Below, piece by piece: positions 13,908-21,493 of a stretch of 28,688 bases of DNA; position 1 is the stretch's first letter; each line of letters begins with the position of its first letter. This DNA comes from JAWSUT01 sp033549345 (GTDB lineage Bacteria > Bacillota > Dethiobacteria > Dethiobacterales > Dethiobacteraceae). The stretch covers positions 1-28,688 of the forward strand of contig JAWSUT010000031.1 of the NCBI GenBank assembly GCA_033549345.1, given 5' to 3'. Made by a program: the position numbers and the translations under genes. Under the pieces are notes generated by a model. The model was not told the DNA's origin and made no database searches. It saw only the letters and a program-made list of their open reading frames with translations.

Positions 13908-16211
13908 TTGGCGCTAAAGCTGCCCGAACGGAAAGAAAATCTACCCATCCGGCGCAGGGTGAGTGTGACCGGCGTGGTGCAGGGTGTGGGTTTTCGTCCG
14001 TATATTTACCGTGAAGCAAAAAAACGATCGTTGTCGGGGTGGGTCTTAAACAACAGGGAAGGCGTTGTCATGGAAATTGAGGGGCCTGCCGCAGCAGTGG
14101 ATGAGTTCTTGTCTGAGGTGCAAAACTGCCCACTGCGTCTGGCCCGGATTGATGCAATTCTCTGCACGGAAGTGGAAGCTGAGGGCAGCGCGGTATTTAT
14201 GATCCGTGAAAGTGCCGACAGCGGCAGCGGTCTGGCACAGATACCTGCAGATGTGGCTCTTTGCCCGGCCTGCGAAAATGACGTATTCGCATTCGATAGC
14301 CGCCGGTTTCATTATCCTTTCACCAACTGCACCGACTGCGGGCCGCGCTTTACGATTATCCGGGGCGTCCCTTACGACCGTGAGCTGACAACCATGGCCG
14401 GTTTTACCATGTGCGCGGAGTGCGCCAGTGAATATCATAATCCGGGTGACCGGCGCTTTCACGCCGAGCCCAACGCCTGCCCGCAATGTGGCCCGCAGGT
14501 CTCTCTGCTGGATGGTAAGGGGGATATTGTTCCCGGAGAATGGCGTGAGAATGCTCTTTCTTTCCTGCGGGACGGGCATATTCTGGCGGTTAAAGGCCTG
14601 GGCGGTTTCCACCTGGTCTGTAACGCCGCAAACCCGCAGGCAGTGGACCTCTTACGCCGGCGCAAAGGGCGGCCGGCCCGTCCGTTTGCAGTGATGTGCA
14701 GGGATCTGTCTGTGGTGCGGCGGCATTGTTTTCTGGATGAAGCGGAAGCCGCTTTGCTGCGGTCCCCTGCAGCCCCGATTGTCATCCTGCGGCGCCGGCC
14801 GGAATGTACATTGCCGGAGGGGCTCTCCCCGGGCACAAGAACACTCGGGGTGATGGTTCCCTACACCCCGCTGCACCTGCTGTTGTTTGCCGCGCAGATG
14901 GAGACGCTGGTGATGACCAGCGGCAACGAAAGCGGGCTGCCGCTTGCCAAAGACAACGAAGAAGCATATTGCCGGCTTCAGCATACGGCAGATTATTTTC
15001 TTACCCACAACCGGCCTGTTCACAGGCGCTGTGACGATTCCCTGATACAGGTTACGGCCGGGGAGCCCTGCATGCTCAGGCGTTCCCGGGGGTATGTGCC
15101 TGTACCCTGTCCCGTTCCTGTACCGCAGCATACGCCGCAGGTCTTTGCCGCCGGGGGGGACCTGAAAAACACTTTTTGCTATCTCTTAGACGGCCACGCT
15201 TACCTTGGCCCGCATATCGGGGATTTGGCCTTTACTGAAACCCGGCAGGCCTATCTGGAAGCTGCCGCGGAGTTTGCCGCTCTGCTGGACGCCGGGCCCA
15301 CCGTGACTGCCTGTGACTGCCATCCGGGGTATCACGCATCGCGTCTGGCCCGGCAGCGCAGTGAAGGTGATTGTGAGCTTGTCTGGCACCATCATGCCCA
15401 CCTGGCTTCCTGTATGGCTGAAAATATGCTGACAGGACAGGTCATCGGGGTCATCTGCGACGGAACCGGTTACGGACCCGACGGGACAATCTGGGGCGGA
15501 GAGGTGCTGAGTGGAGATTACCGTGATTTTCAGCGTCAATATCATCTGGAAGCTGTGCCGCTTCCCGGTGGAGAAGGGGCCGTCCGCTATCCCTGGCGGA
15601 TGGCGGTATCCTATTTACGGCACTGTCTGGGTGCAAAAGGCGCCGCCCTGGCAAGAACACACTTTCCGCAACGGTTGCAGGAGATTGACCTTTTGCTTGC
15701 CATGCTGCAGAGCGGTTTTAATTCGCCGCCCGCCTCCAGCTGCGGCAGGCTTTATGATGCGGTATCCGCCCTGCTTGGCATCTGCAGTGAAAACACATAT
15801 GACGGGCAGGCGCCTGTGGAACTCTCAGCGGTCGCCCGGGACCGTCACAGGGATACATCCCCATACCCCTTTACGGTTAATGGCCGAACCCTGACGTGCA
15901 GCGGACTGTTTCAGGGTATGATCCGTGACCTGGCCTGCGGCAGGGACCCCGGTGACATTGCCGCATCATTTGAGCATACTGTGGTTGCCATGTTTGCCGA
16001 TGCGGTGGAGCGGGTACGTGCAGCGTCCGGCCTGAACCGCGTAGTCCTTAGCGGCGGCTCGTTCCAGAACCCGTACCTGCTGACAGAGATGAAGACCAGG
16101 CTGCAAAGCGCCGGGTTTCTGGTCTATACCCACCGCTATGTTCCGGCCAATGACGGCGGTCTGGCTCTGGGGCAGGCCCTTGTGGCTGCCTGGCGAAGGG
16201 GGAGTGACTAA
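13908..16211 (+). CDS. hypF: carbamoyltransferase HypF
   Basis: HypF activates carbamoyl phosphate and transfers the carbamoyl group to the C-terminal cysteine of HypE, the first step in making the cyanide ligands of the NiFe site. From TTG 13908 it has 767 residues, normal for the family. Domains in order: acylphosphatase-like at about 14-105 (VTGVVQGVGFRPYIYREA); two zinc-finger motifs at about 118-195 (CPACENDVF..CTDCGPRF, CAECASEYH..CPQCGP); a YrdC-like domain (KGLGGFHLVCNA.., MVPYTPLH.., MTSGNESGLPLA); and a Kae1-like C-terminal domain (WHHHAHLASCMAEN, VICDGTGYGPDGTIWGGE, LSGGSFQN). GGGGAGCGGGA just upstream supports the TTG; a longer frame reaching into hypA is rejected. It ends with a one-base overlap with hypC. 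Confidence 0.95.
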   Translation: MALKLPERKENLPIRRRVSVTGVVQGVGFRPYIYREAKKRSLSGWVLNNREGVVMEIEGPAAAVDEFLSEVQNCPLRLARIDAILCTEVEAEGSAVFMIRESADSGSGLAQIPADVALCPACENDVFAFDSRRFHYPFTNCTDCGPRFTIIRGVPYDRELTTMAGFTMCAECASEYHNPGDRRFHAEPNACPQCGPQVSLLDGKGDIVPGEWRENALSFLRDGHILAVKGLGGFHLVCNAANPQAVDLLRRRKGRPARPFAVMCRDLSVVRRHCFLDEAEAALLRSPAAPIVILRRRPECTLPEGLSPGTRTLGVMVPYTPLHLLLFAAQMETLVMTSGNESGLPLAKDNEEAYCRLQHTADYFLTHNRPVHRRCDDSLIQVTAGEPCMLRRSRGYVPVPCPVPVPQHTPQVFAAGGDLKNTFCYLLDGHAYLGPHIGDLAFTETRQAYLEAAAEFAALLDAGPTVTACDCHPGYHASRLARQRSEGDCELVWHHHAHLASCMAENMLTGQVIGVICDGTGYGPDGTIWGGEVLSGDYRDFQRQYHLEAVPLPGGEGAVRYPWRMAVSYLRHCLGAKGAALARTHFPQRLQEIDLLLAMLQSGFNSPPASSCGRLYDAVSALLGICSENTYDGQAPVELSAVARDRHRDTSPYPFTVNGRTLTCSGLFQGMIRDLACGRDPGDIAASFEHTVVAMFADAVERVRAASGLNRVVLSGGSFQNPYLLTEMKTRLQSAGFLVYTHRYVPANDGGLALGQALVAAWRRGSD

Positions 16212-16429
16212 TGTGTATTGGTATACCCTGTCAGGTTGTTGAAAACAACGGAATGTGGGGATTGGTGGAATACCTGGGAAACAGGCGCGATGTGTCTCTG
16301 GCACTGGTACCTTCTGCGGCCAAAGGCTGCTGGGTTCTTGTCCATGCCGGCCTTGCCGTCCAACAGATAGACGAAACGGAGGCAAAGCAGACGCTGGCGC
16401 TGCTCAAGGAGCTGGACGCGTATGAGTGA
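16211..16429 (+). CDS. hypC: HypC/HybG/HupF-family hydrogenase chaperone
   Basis: HypC carries the iron-cyanide-carbonyl group with HypD and then escorts the hydrogenase large-subunit precursor. The 72-residue protein begins MCIGIPCQVV; Cys2 (after Met removal, the N-terminal cysteine) is the essential residue that contacts iron and HypD. The end VLVHAGLAVQQIDETEAKQTLALLKEL is the family's usual C-terminal pattern. Its ATG overlaps the hypF stop (TAATG) and its end overlaps the hypD start by eight bases, so translation is tightly coupled. Confidence 0.95.
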   Translation: MCIGIPCQVVENNGMWGLVEYLGNRRDVSLALVPSAAKGCWVLVHAGLAVQQIDETEAKQTLALLKELDAYE

Positions 16430-17507
16430 GCAGATGAAATCTGTTGAGGCACTCATTAAACGGATTAAAAGCCGTCTGCCGGCTAGGCTGCGTTTCATGG
16501 AAGTATGCGGAACCCATACAACAGCCATTGCCAGGTCGGGCCTCCGTTCTCTGCTGAAACCGGAAGTTGAACTGGTCAGTGGGCCGGGCTGTCCGGTCTG
16601 TGTTACGGCCCAGGCAGACCTGGATCATATGATTGCCCTGGCCCGTCTGCCTGATCTGACAGTCGTTACATTCGGAGATATGCTGCGCGTACCCGGCAGT
16701 GAAACCACGCTGGAGGCACAAATGGCGGCGGGTGCGGACATCCGCATTGTCTATTCCCCCATTGATGCGGTAAAAATGGCGGCAGCCCAAAGAAAACGCC
16801 AGTTTGTTTTTCTTGGTGTAGGCTTTGAAACAACCGCTCCGGCGGTGGCGCTGTCGGTGGAACTGGCACAGCAGATGAAGCTTGGTAATTACTCCGTTTA
16901 TTCATGCATCAAAACAATGCCTCCAGCACTTCACGCACTTCTGCAAAATAACAGGATAATACAAAACGGACTGCTTCTGCCGGGGCATGTCAGTGCAGTC
17001 ATTGGCCGGGCCAGCCAGGATTTTGTGTCCCGGCGGTATCATCTGCCTGCCGCCATTGCCGGTTTTGAGCCCATTGATATTCTCTATGCCATCTTCATGC
17101 TTGCGGATATGGCCGCTGCCGGACGGGCGGCTGTGGTCAACTGCTACCCGCGGGTAGTCCGTGAAGAAGGAAATCCGGCGGCTTTAGCGCTGATCAGACG
17201 GGTCTTTACCCCGTCAGATGCAGCGTGGCGGGGTTTAGGGCTGATTAAACAGAGCGGACTGTCCCTATGTGAGGAACTGGCCGGTTTTGACGCGCGCCTG
17301 CGCTATCCCGTGTCCGTGGCGCAGACACACATTCGGAGCGATTGCTGCTGCGCCCGTATTTTACAGGGAGAAATCACACCCCCGGAATGCGGCCTCTTCG
17401 GCGATGGCTGCAGCCCACTCCATCCGGAGGGGCCCTGCATGGTTTCCTCAGAAGGAGCCTGCGCAGCCTACTACCGGTATGAACGGAGCAAGGCGGTGAA
17501 TGTCTAA
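16422..17507 (+). CDS. hypD: hydrogenase formation protein HypD
   Basis: HypD is the iron-sulphur scaffold on which the Fe(CN)2CO unit is built, together with HypC and HypE. The 361-residue length is typical. Conserved motifs are present: MEVCGTHT with Cys29, GPGCPVC with Cys57 and Cys60, GFETTAP, PGHVSAVIG, GFEPIDILYA and the C-terminal cysteine-rich 4Fe-4S region (DCCCARILQG, PECGLFGDGCSPLHPEGPCMVSSEGACAAYYRY). No expected cysteine seems to be missing. The stop is directly followed by the hypE ATG. Unlike HypA in the same operon, this protein looks fully intact, which argues that the pathway is used. Confidence 0.95.
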   Translation: MSEQMKSVEALIKRIKSRLPARLRFMEVCGTHTTAIARSGLRSLLKPEVELVSGPGCPVCVTAQADLDHMIALARLPDLTVVTFGDMLRVPGSETTLEAQMAAGADIRIVYSPIDAVKMAAAQRKRQFVFLGVGFETTAPAVALSVELAQQMKLGNYSVYSCIKTMPPALHALLQNNRIIQNGLLLPGHVSAVIGRASQDFVSRRYHLPAAIAGFEPIDILYAIFMLADMAAAGRAAVVNCYPRVVREEGNPAALALIRRVFTPSDAAWRGLGLIKQSGLSLCEELAGFDARLRYPVSVAQTHIRSDCCCARILQGEITPPECGLFGDGCSPLHPEGPCMVSSEGACAAYYRYERSKAVNV

Positions 17508-18509
17508 ATGAGCCGTATCACGCTCTCCCACGGAGACGGAGGGGCTTTCTCCGCAGAACTGGTTCAAAATCTTTTTCTGCATTACCTGGGAAATCCATAC
17601 CTGAACCGGCTGGCTGATGCCGCTGTCCTGCCGCCATTCAATGGCCCTCTGGCGCTAACCACCGATTCCTTTGTTGTGCAGCCTGTCATCTTCCCCGGTG
17701 GGGATATCGGTAAACTCTCTGTCTGCGGCACAGTCAATGACTTAACGGCAGGCGGTGCACAACCGCTTTTTCTCACAGCTGCTTTTATTCTCGAAGAGGG
17801 AGTTGAAATATCCCTGCTGGAGCGGATTGTGGCCTCATTGGCTGAGACCGCCCGCGAATGCGGTGTGCTGGTTGTGGCGGGAGATACAAAAGTTGTACCG
17901 CACGGACAGGCCGACCAGATTTATATTAATACGACGGGTATCGGCCGGGTCGTTGACGGGCTTACCCTTTCACCGGAAACAGTGAGGGCGGGTGACAAAA
18001 TTATTATCTCAGGGACAGTGGGCGATCACGGTATCGCCGTCCTGTCGTGTCGGGAAGGGCTGGCTTTTGCAACATCCGTTAAAAGCGACTGTGCACCGTT
18101 ACACGGACTTTTGTCAGCAATACAGCCATTTTTTCCGGCAGTTCGCTGGCTGCGGGATCCGACCCGCGGTGGATTATCCGCTTCCCTCAACGAACTGGCA
18201 GCAGCGTCCCGTATGAATATCATACTGGACGAGAATCTGCTGCCTGTCCGCCGTGACGTAAAAGCGGCTGCGGACCTGTTGGGCCTCGATCCGCTCTCAT
18301 TGGCCAACGAAGGAAAACTGATTTTCGTAGTCGACGGCTCCGCAGCGCCAGCCATTGTATCCACCCTGCAGGAGCAGACTCCGGCACGGGAGGCAGCCAT
18401 CATCGGCACAGTCGAACCAGGCGCAGGTGACGTACTCCTAAAAACAGATATCGGCGGCACCAGACTCATCCAAATGCCCGCCGGAATCCCACTTCCCAGA
18501 ATCTGCTAA
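17508..18509 (+). CDS. hypE: hydrogenase expression/formation protein HypE
   Basis: HypE is an AIR-synthase/PurM-like ATP-dependent dehydratase that turns the carbamoyl group on its C-terminal cysteine into thiocyanate and donates cyanide to HypC-HypD. The 333-residue protein starts ITLSHGDGGAFSAELV, has the ATP/metal motifs TDSFVVQPVIFPGGDIGKLSVCGTVNDL and GDTKVV, then RDPTRGGLSASLNELA, and ends in PRIC, the canonical reactive C-terminal cysteine. Its length matches E. coli HypE. It closes the hypA-F-C-D-E operon. The stop codon overlaps the left arm of a large inverted repeat that may act as a terminator. No hydrogenase structural gene lies nearby. Confidence 0.95.
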   Translation: MSRITLSHGDGGAFSAELVQNLFLHYLGNPYLNRLADAAVLPPFNGPLALTTDSFVVQPVIFPGGDIGKLSVCGTVNDLTAGGAQPLFLTAAFILEEGVEISLLERIVASLAETARECGVLVVAGDTKVVPHGQADQIYINTTGIGRVVDGLTLSPETVRAGDKIIISGTVGDHGIAVLSCREGLAFATSVKSDCAPLHGLLSAIQPFFPAVRWLRDPTRGGLSASLNELAAASRMNIILDENLLPVRRDVKAAADLLGLDPLSLANEGKLIFVVDGSAAPAIVSTLQEQTPAREAAIIGTVEPGAGDVLLKTDIGGTRLIQMPAGIPLPRIC

Positions 18510-18643
18510 ATGAAGACGCGGGGACAGGAACCGGTGTCTTCATTTGGATTCCTATTGTATTAGAGAGCCTCTAAATCCAGACGGACAGAGGACCTGTAAT
18601 AATTTTCCTGAAGACACCGGTTCCTGTCCCCGCGTCTTCATTT
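18508..18643. repeat. 136-base element with perfect 35-base inverted repeats
   Basis: The left arm (18508-18542) and right arm (18609-18643) are exact reverse complements around a 66-base centre. Each arm is itself flanked by TGAAGAC and GTCTTCA, so it can also fold alone. The arm core is GGGGACAGGAACC. It looks like a non-coding REP/MITE-like element and begins in the hypE stop codon. GGACAGGAAC recurs at 11198-11207. Confidence 0.85.
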
Positions 18644-18686
18644 TATGTAAAAATAATATCTTGTCATAGTCTTTGGTCCCTGGGAT

Positions 18687-18914
18687 ATGAAATCCAAAGA
18701 AAAGAAGGAACGCTGCGGCGGATTAAGCGGTGACGTGGCTAAGTTTACTATTGATATGCTCAATGAACACTTTGAGGGGGCCTTCGCTCCGACATTTATG
18801 CCGACCGATGATGTAGGCGAATGTAAAGCCTGTCACGGTAAGTACACCCAGGGCAAAGACAGCTGTTCTGTCTGTCATGGTGGTCTGAATGATCCGCATC
18901 CTGACGGAATTTAA
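18687..18914 (+). CDS. small protein with two CxxCH motifs, function unknown
   Basis: This 75-residue protein has CKACHG at 46-51 and CSVCHG at 60-65 and a further cysteine at 10. Two CxxCH motifs would normally suggest a dihaem c-type cytochrome, yet the N-terminus (MKSKEKKERCGGLSG) is polar with no export signal, and c-type haem is attached outside the cytoplasm. The alternative is a four-cysteine zinc or iron site (CxxC-x10-CxxC). The middle, DVAKFTIDMLNEHFEGAF, is probably helical. Its ribosome binding site is poor, so the start is less certain. It follows the hyp operon after the inverted repeat and has its own strong terminator. A link to hydrogenase electron transfer is only a positional guess. 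Confidence 0.65.
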   Translation: MKSKEKKERCGGLSGDVAKFTIDMLNEHFEGAFAPTFMPTDDVGECKACHGKYTQGKDSCSVCHGGLNDPHPDGI

Positions 18915-18927
18915 GTATCTTTTCTGC

Positions 18928-18965
18928 AAAACAGCGACGGGGTATTAACCCCGTCGCTGTTTTTG
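18928..18965 (+). terminator. intrinsic terminator after the CxxCH protein gene
   Basis: Perfect 16-base stem (18928-18943 with 18948-18963) around ATTA, with A residues on the left and a T run on the right; probably bidirectional. Confidence 0.92.
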
Positions 18966-19047
18966 CCCGTACAAATATAGTCAAAGACGCCGTCTATAGT
19001 ATCTACTTCAAATTGTACCTGCTAATAAATTACATGTACAGCAGGAA

Positions 19048-19076
19048 TTGGGTATCACTGCAAGAAATACTTTAAT
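19048..19076 (+). promoter_or_regulatory. possible promoter of the membrane-anchored protein gene
   Basis: TTGGGT (19048-19053), 17 bases, TTTAAT (19071-19076): a moderate match at a sensible distance from the start at 19104. Confidence 0.4.
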
Positions 19077-19103
19077 AGCGTATTTATCGAGTGGGGTGTG
19101 ATA

Positions 19104-19673
19104 ATGGAAAACAAACAGAAAGTATATTTTGCAGTTCTCGTGCTACTGCTCGGCAGCAACATTTACTTTTTCAGTCAGTACAGATGGTACCAACGTGCGG
19201 AATTATTTTCACATGAACTAAAGATAAACCGTGCACATTTCGGTATAATGACAGCAAGTCAGTATGCCGGCGAATTGAGGGACAGATGGGACAGACTGAC
19301 ATCGCATGAGAAAAGTTCCTGGCTAAGCGATATAACCAGAGAGTTAACGGTAGCGGAAAATGCACTTAGCATTATTGTGCACTTTAATTTGGAAAGCAGA
19401 ACAGAAGTAAAATCAGCATCCCGTGAGGCTAACTTACTTGGATTCTATGCAGGTACATTGAGAACCACGCAGTATGTTTTAAACGAGGAAAATGATGCCG
19501 AAGCTAAAGCTGCAGTCGCTGTTATCGCCGATGATTTAGCCATCCTCGCCAACCGCTTTAATGAAGACGAGGTTAAACAAATGACGTCCCGTGAATTTTA
19601 TCAGCTCTTTGATGAAATTATTGCGGATTTGACCCATGAAGACGTGGTAAATGTATTTCACAGAGAGCCATGA
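19104..19673 (+). CDS. membrane-anchored hypothetical protein
   Basis: This protein has 189 residues from ATG 19104, with GTGGGG seven bases upstream. One N-terminal hydrophobic helix (VYFAVLVLLLGSNIYFF) without a lipobox cysteine or clear cleavage site suggests a membrane anchor, with the charged, mainly helical remainder (SREANLLGFYAGTLRTTQYVLNEENDAEAKAAVAVIADDLAILANRF) outside or at the membrane surface. I do not recognise the family. It lies 150 bases before the second sigma factor, but a weak hairpin and a separate ECF-type promoter intervene, so it is probably not in that operon. Confidence 0.75.
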   Translation: MENKQKVYFAVLVLLLGSNIYFFSQYRWYQRAELFSHELKINRAHFGIMTASQYAGELRDRWDRLTSHEKSSWLSDITRELTVAENALSIIVHFNLESRTEVKSASREANLLGFYAGTLRTTQYVLNEENDAEAKAAVAVIADDLAILANRFNEDEVKQMTSREFYQLFDEIIADLTHEDVVNVFHREP

Positions 19674-19704
19674 CCTGTCAGCAACAAAATAGAGTCAGCA
19701 TAGC

Positions 19705-19734
19705 CCCGGGAGAATATCAATGCCCGGGTCTTTT
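19705..19734 (+). terminator. weak possible terminator
   Basis: CCCGGG (19705-19710) can pair with CCCGGG (19723-19728), followed by TCTTTT. The stem is only six bases. Confidence 0.35.
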
Positions 19735-19776
19735 ACTGTAAATTTAAAAACGTTTTTAATCAGAATAACAAATTGT

Positions 19777-19802
19777 TGTAACTTTTTCTGTTCTCATTCG
19801 TG
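19777..19802 (+). promoter_or_regulatory. ECF-type (SigX/SigM/SigW-like) promoter of the second sigma gene
   Basis: TGTAAC (19777-19782), a 16-base spacer and CGTG (19799-19802) fit the TGwAAC-N16-CGT pattern of Bacillus ECF sigma factors. It stands just before the sigma gene, suggesting autoregulation. Confidence 0.65.
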
Positions 19803-19825
19803 GTATAAGTAGGAGGAGGCAAACA

Positions 19826-20311
19826 GTGAAATCGATTGATGAGCTATACCAATCATATTTTTCTGCGATCTACCGTTATTTGCTTTCTCTCTGCGGCGAC
19901 CCATACGAGGCAGAAGACCTGGTGCAGGAAACTTTTTTCCGTGCTTACCTGTACCTGGAGCATTACAGGGGAGAAAACGTAAAACCCTGGCTGTTCACCG
20001 TAGCGCATAATGCCTTTATTGACTATACCCGTAAGCAAAAGCGCTTGGTTATCAGGGAAGATAGCTTTTTCTTAACAGTCCCCGACAGAAAGGTGAATAT
20101 TCTTACTAAAATTATTATTGACGAAGAGATTGATGAGATTCTCTCTCGCCTGGGCTCTCTGCCGGACAAGCAAAAGTTCGCGCTGCTGCTCCATGATTTT
20201 CATTTGTTTTCCTATCACGAAGCAGCCGCGATTATGAACGTATCACCGGGGCACTTTAAAGTACTTCTATACAGGGCCAGGCAGGCTATACGCAGGAAGC
20301 GGGAGGGTTAG
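19826..20311 (+). CDS. ECF-type sigma factor (SigM-like)
   Basis: A 161-residue sigma-70 family ECF factor from GTG 19826, preceded by AGGAGGAGG. Region 2 is at about 5-75 (YFSAIYRYLLSLCGDPYEAEDLVQETFFRAYLYLEHYRGENVKPWLFTVAHNAFIDYTRKQ), region 4 at about 105-158 (LPDKQKFALLLHDFHLFSYHEAAAIMNVSPGHFKVLLYRARQAIRRK). The -10 binding part is close to Bacillus SigM/SigX types. The neighbouring anti-sigma gene resembles the SigM inhibitor YhdL, supporting a SigM-like role in cell-envelope stress (inference). The gene is separated from the anti-sigma gene by three bases, and the ECF promoter upstream fits self-activation. Confidence 0.92.
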   Translation: MKSIDELYQSYFSAIYRYLLSLCGDPYEAEDLVQETFFRAYLYLEHYRGENVKPWLFTVAHNAFIDYTRKQKRLVIREDSFFLTVPDRKVNILTKIIIDEEIDEILSRLGSLPDKQKFALLLHDFHLFSYHEAAAIMNVSPGHFKVLLYRARQAIRRKREG

Positions 20312-20314
20312 TAA

Positions 20315-21460
20315 ATGACGGATGTGTTTGAAAAAAAGATGGAGGCATACGAAAACGGTACAATGTCTGAAGAAGAAGAACAGGCATTTGAAAAAGAACT
20401 GGAAAACCTGGAGCTTCTTCAACAAAGGCTTGATAAGAAGCAGCAGCCATCTTTGCATAGCAGAGACGAAGAAAAGAAAATCTTAAAGAGGGGAAAATGG
20501 AAAGCGCGGCTGCAGACAGCAGTTCTGGCTCTTTCCTTTATCATCATTGGGACGGTTGTTTCAGGTATATTAACCGGAGTCTATTATGCGTCAGGCAATC
20601 CCAGCCGGACAGATACTTTTTACAATGTGATTAGCTACACGCATAAAATAACAGACCCGTATGCATTTTGGGGTGGGGGATACTCACAGGGAAACATATT
20701 TTTTACCTTGGATATAAAGTACGATATGAATAAACAAATCGGCAGTGACATTATGAAAATTGGTGAGTTAAAATATAAGTTCTTCTTATCCAGGATGTCT
20801 TATCCTGAAAAAACGGAGTTAGGCAAAACAAATAAACAAAGAATTCCGGATTTTGTCCATCCCGGTGATCGTAGTAGGAATCCCCATTCAGACTGGCATC
20901 AGTTAGAGAAGCTACCCGATGGGACCGTCGCCTCGGCGTATATCAGTTTTTCTGAACTTCTCTCAACCGAAGAGGTTAAGAAAAGGTTTAGGGGCAAGGA
21001 TATGGAGCTACTCTGGCTTGCTGTTGATACCGGTGTTGAGAAAGACGATACATGGATGAGCTACCCTCCCGTTGGTTTCCCGTCAAGAATGCCGATTTGG
21101 CATGAAGATGATTATATCATCACATCACAGACAGAAGAAAAAACACTGTTTGGCTCCAGGGTCATATCCGGGGGTATGGTTTCTCCGTCTGGTGATGGTG
21201 AAGAAGATTTTCACCGGCAGTTCTTAAAAACTTTGGACTATTTAAAGCAATATACAAAGATGGCAGATCAGGTAAACTACTGGAGAACACTGGGTCTTAC
21301 CGAAAGAAGAGATTATCTCGAGATGTACGGGATTTACCACTATGGAGCCGTTATTACCGGCCCGACAAAAAAAATACTGGAACTTCAGGATGAAGAGTGG
21401 ATAAGCCAGCTTACTGTAGACGAGGTTGCGCTATGGAACTGGGAAGGCAGAACGTACTAA
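20315..21460 (+). CDS. YhdL-like membrane anti-sigma factor
   Basis: This is the probable inhibitor of the sigma factor just upstream (381 residues; B. subtilis YhdL is similar in size). An acidic N-terminal cytoplasmic part (residues 1-60, EEEEQAFEKELENLELLQQRLD) precedes one membrane helix at about 67-90 (VLALSFIIIGTVVSGILTGVYY), followed by a large external region of about 290 residues. The layout and patterns such as TDTFYNVISYTHKITDPYA and TVASAYISFSELLSTEEV suggest the sigma_reg_N and sigma_reg_C domains of YhdL-type proteins. Unlike the anti-sigma factor at 9649, there is no zinc finger, so the two systems use different inhibitor types. It ends before a hairpin shared with pyrB. Confidence 0.82.
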   Translation: MTDVFEKKMEAYENGTMSEEEEQAFEKELENLELLQQRLDKKQQPSLHSRDEEKKILKRGKWKARLQTAVLALSFIIIGTVVSGILTGVYYASGNPSRTDTFYNVISYTHKITDPYAFWGGGYSQGNIFFTLDIKYDMNKQIGSDIMKIGELKYKFFLSRMSYPEKTELGKTNKQRIPDFVHPGDRSRNPHSDWHQLEKLPDGTVASAYISFSELLSTEEVKKRFRGKDMELLWLAVDTGVEKDDTWMSYPPVGFPSRMPIWHEDDYIITSQTEEKTLFGSRVISGGMVSPSGDGEEDFHRQFLKTLDYLKQYTKMADQVNYWRTLGLTERRDYLEMYGIYHYGAVITGPTKKILELQDEEWISQLTVDEVALWNWEGRTY

Positions 21461-21462
21461 AA

Positions 21463-21487
21463 CAGGGAGCAGTTTGACTGCTCCCTG
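21463..21487. terminator. bidirectional terminator between anti-sigma gene and pyrB
   Basis: CAGGGAGCAGT (21463-21473) is an exact reverse complement of 21477-21487 around TTG. On the minus strand it is followed by TTTT, ending pyrB; it also lies just after the anti-sigma stop on the plus strand. Confidence 0.8.
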
Positions 21488-21493
21488 CCAGTC

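Noticed and set aside
14046..14612. 188-codon open frame on the minus strand inside hypF
   Set aside because: It is a shadow of a GC-rich gene whose product matches HypF in the forward frame throughout; no binding site or family pattern in the reverse frame.
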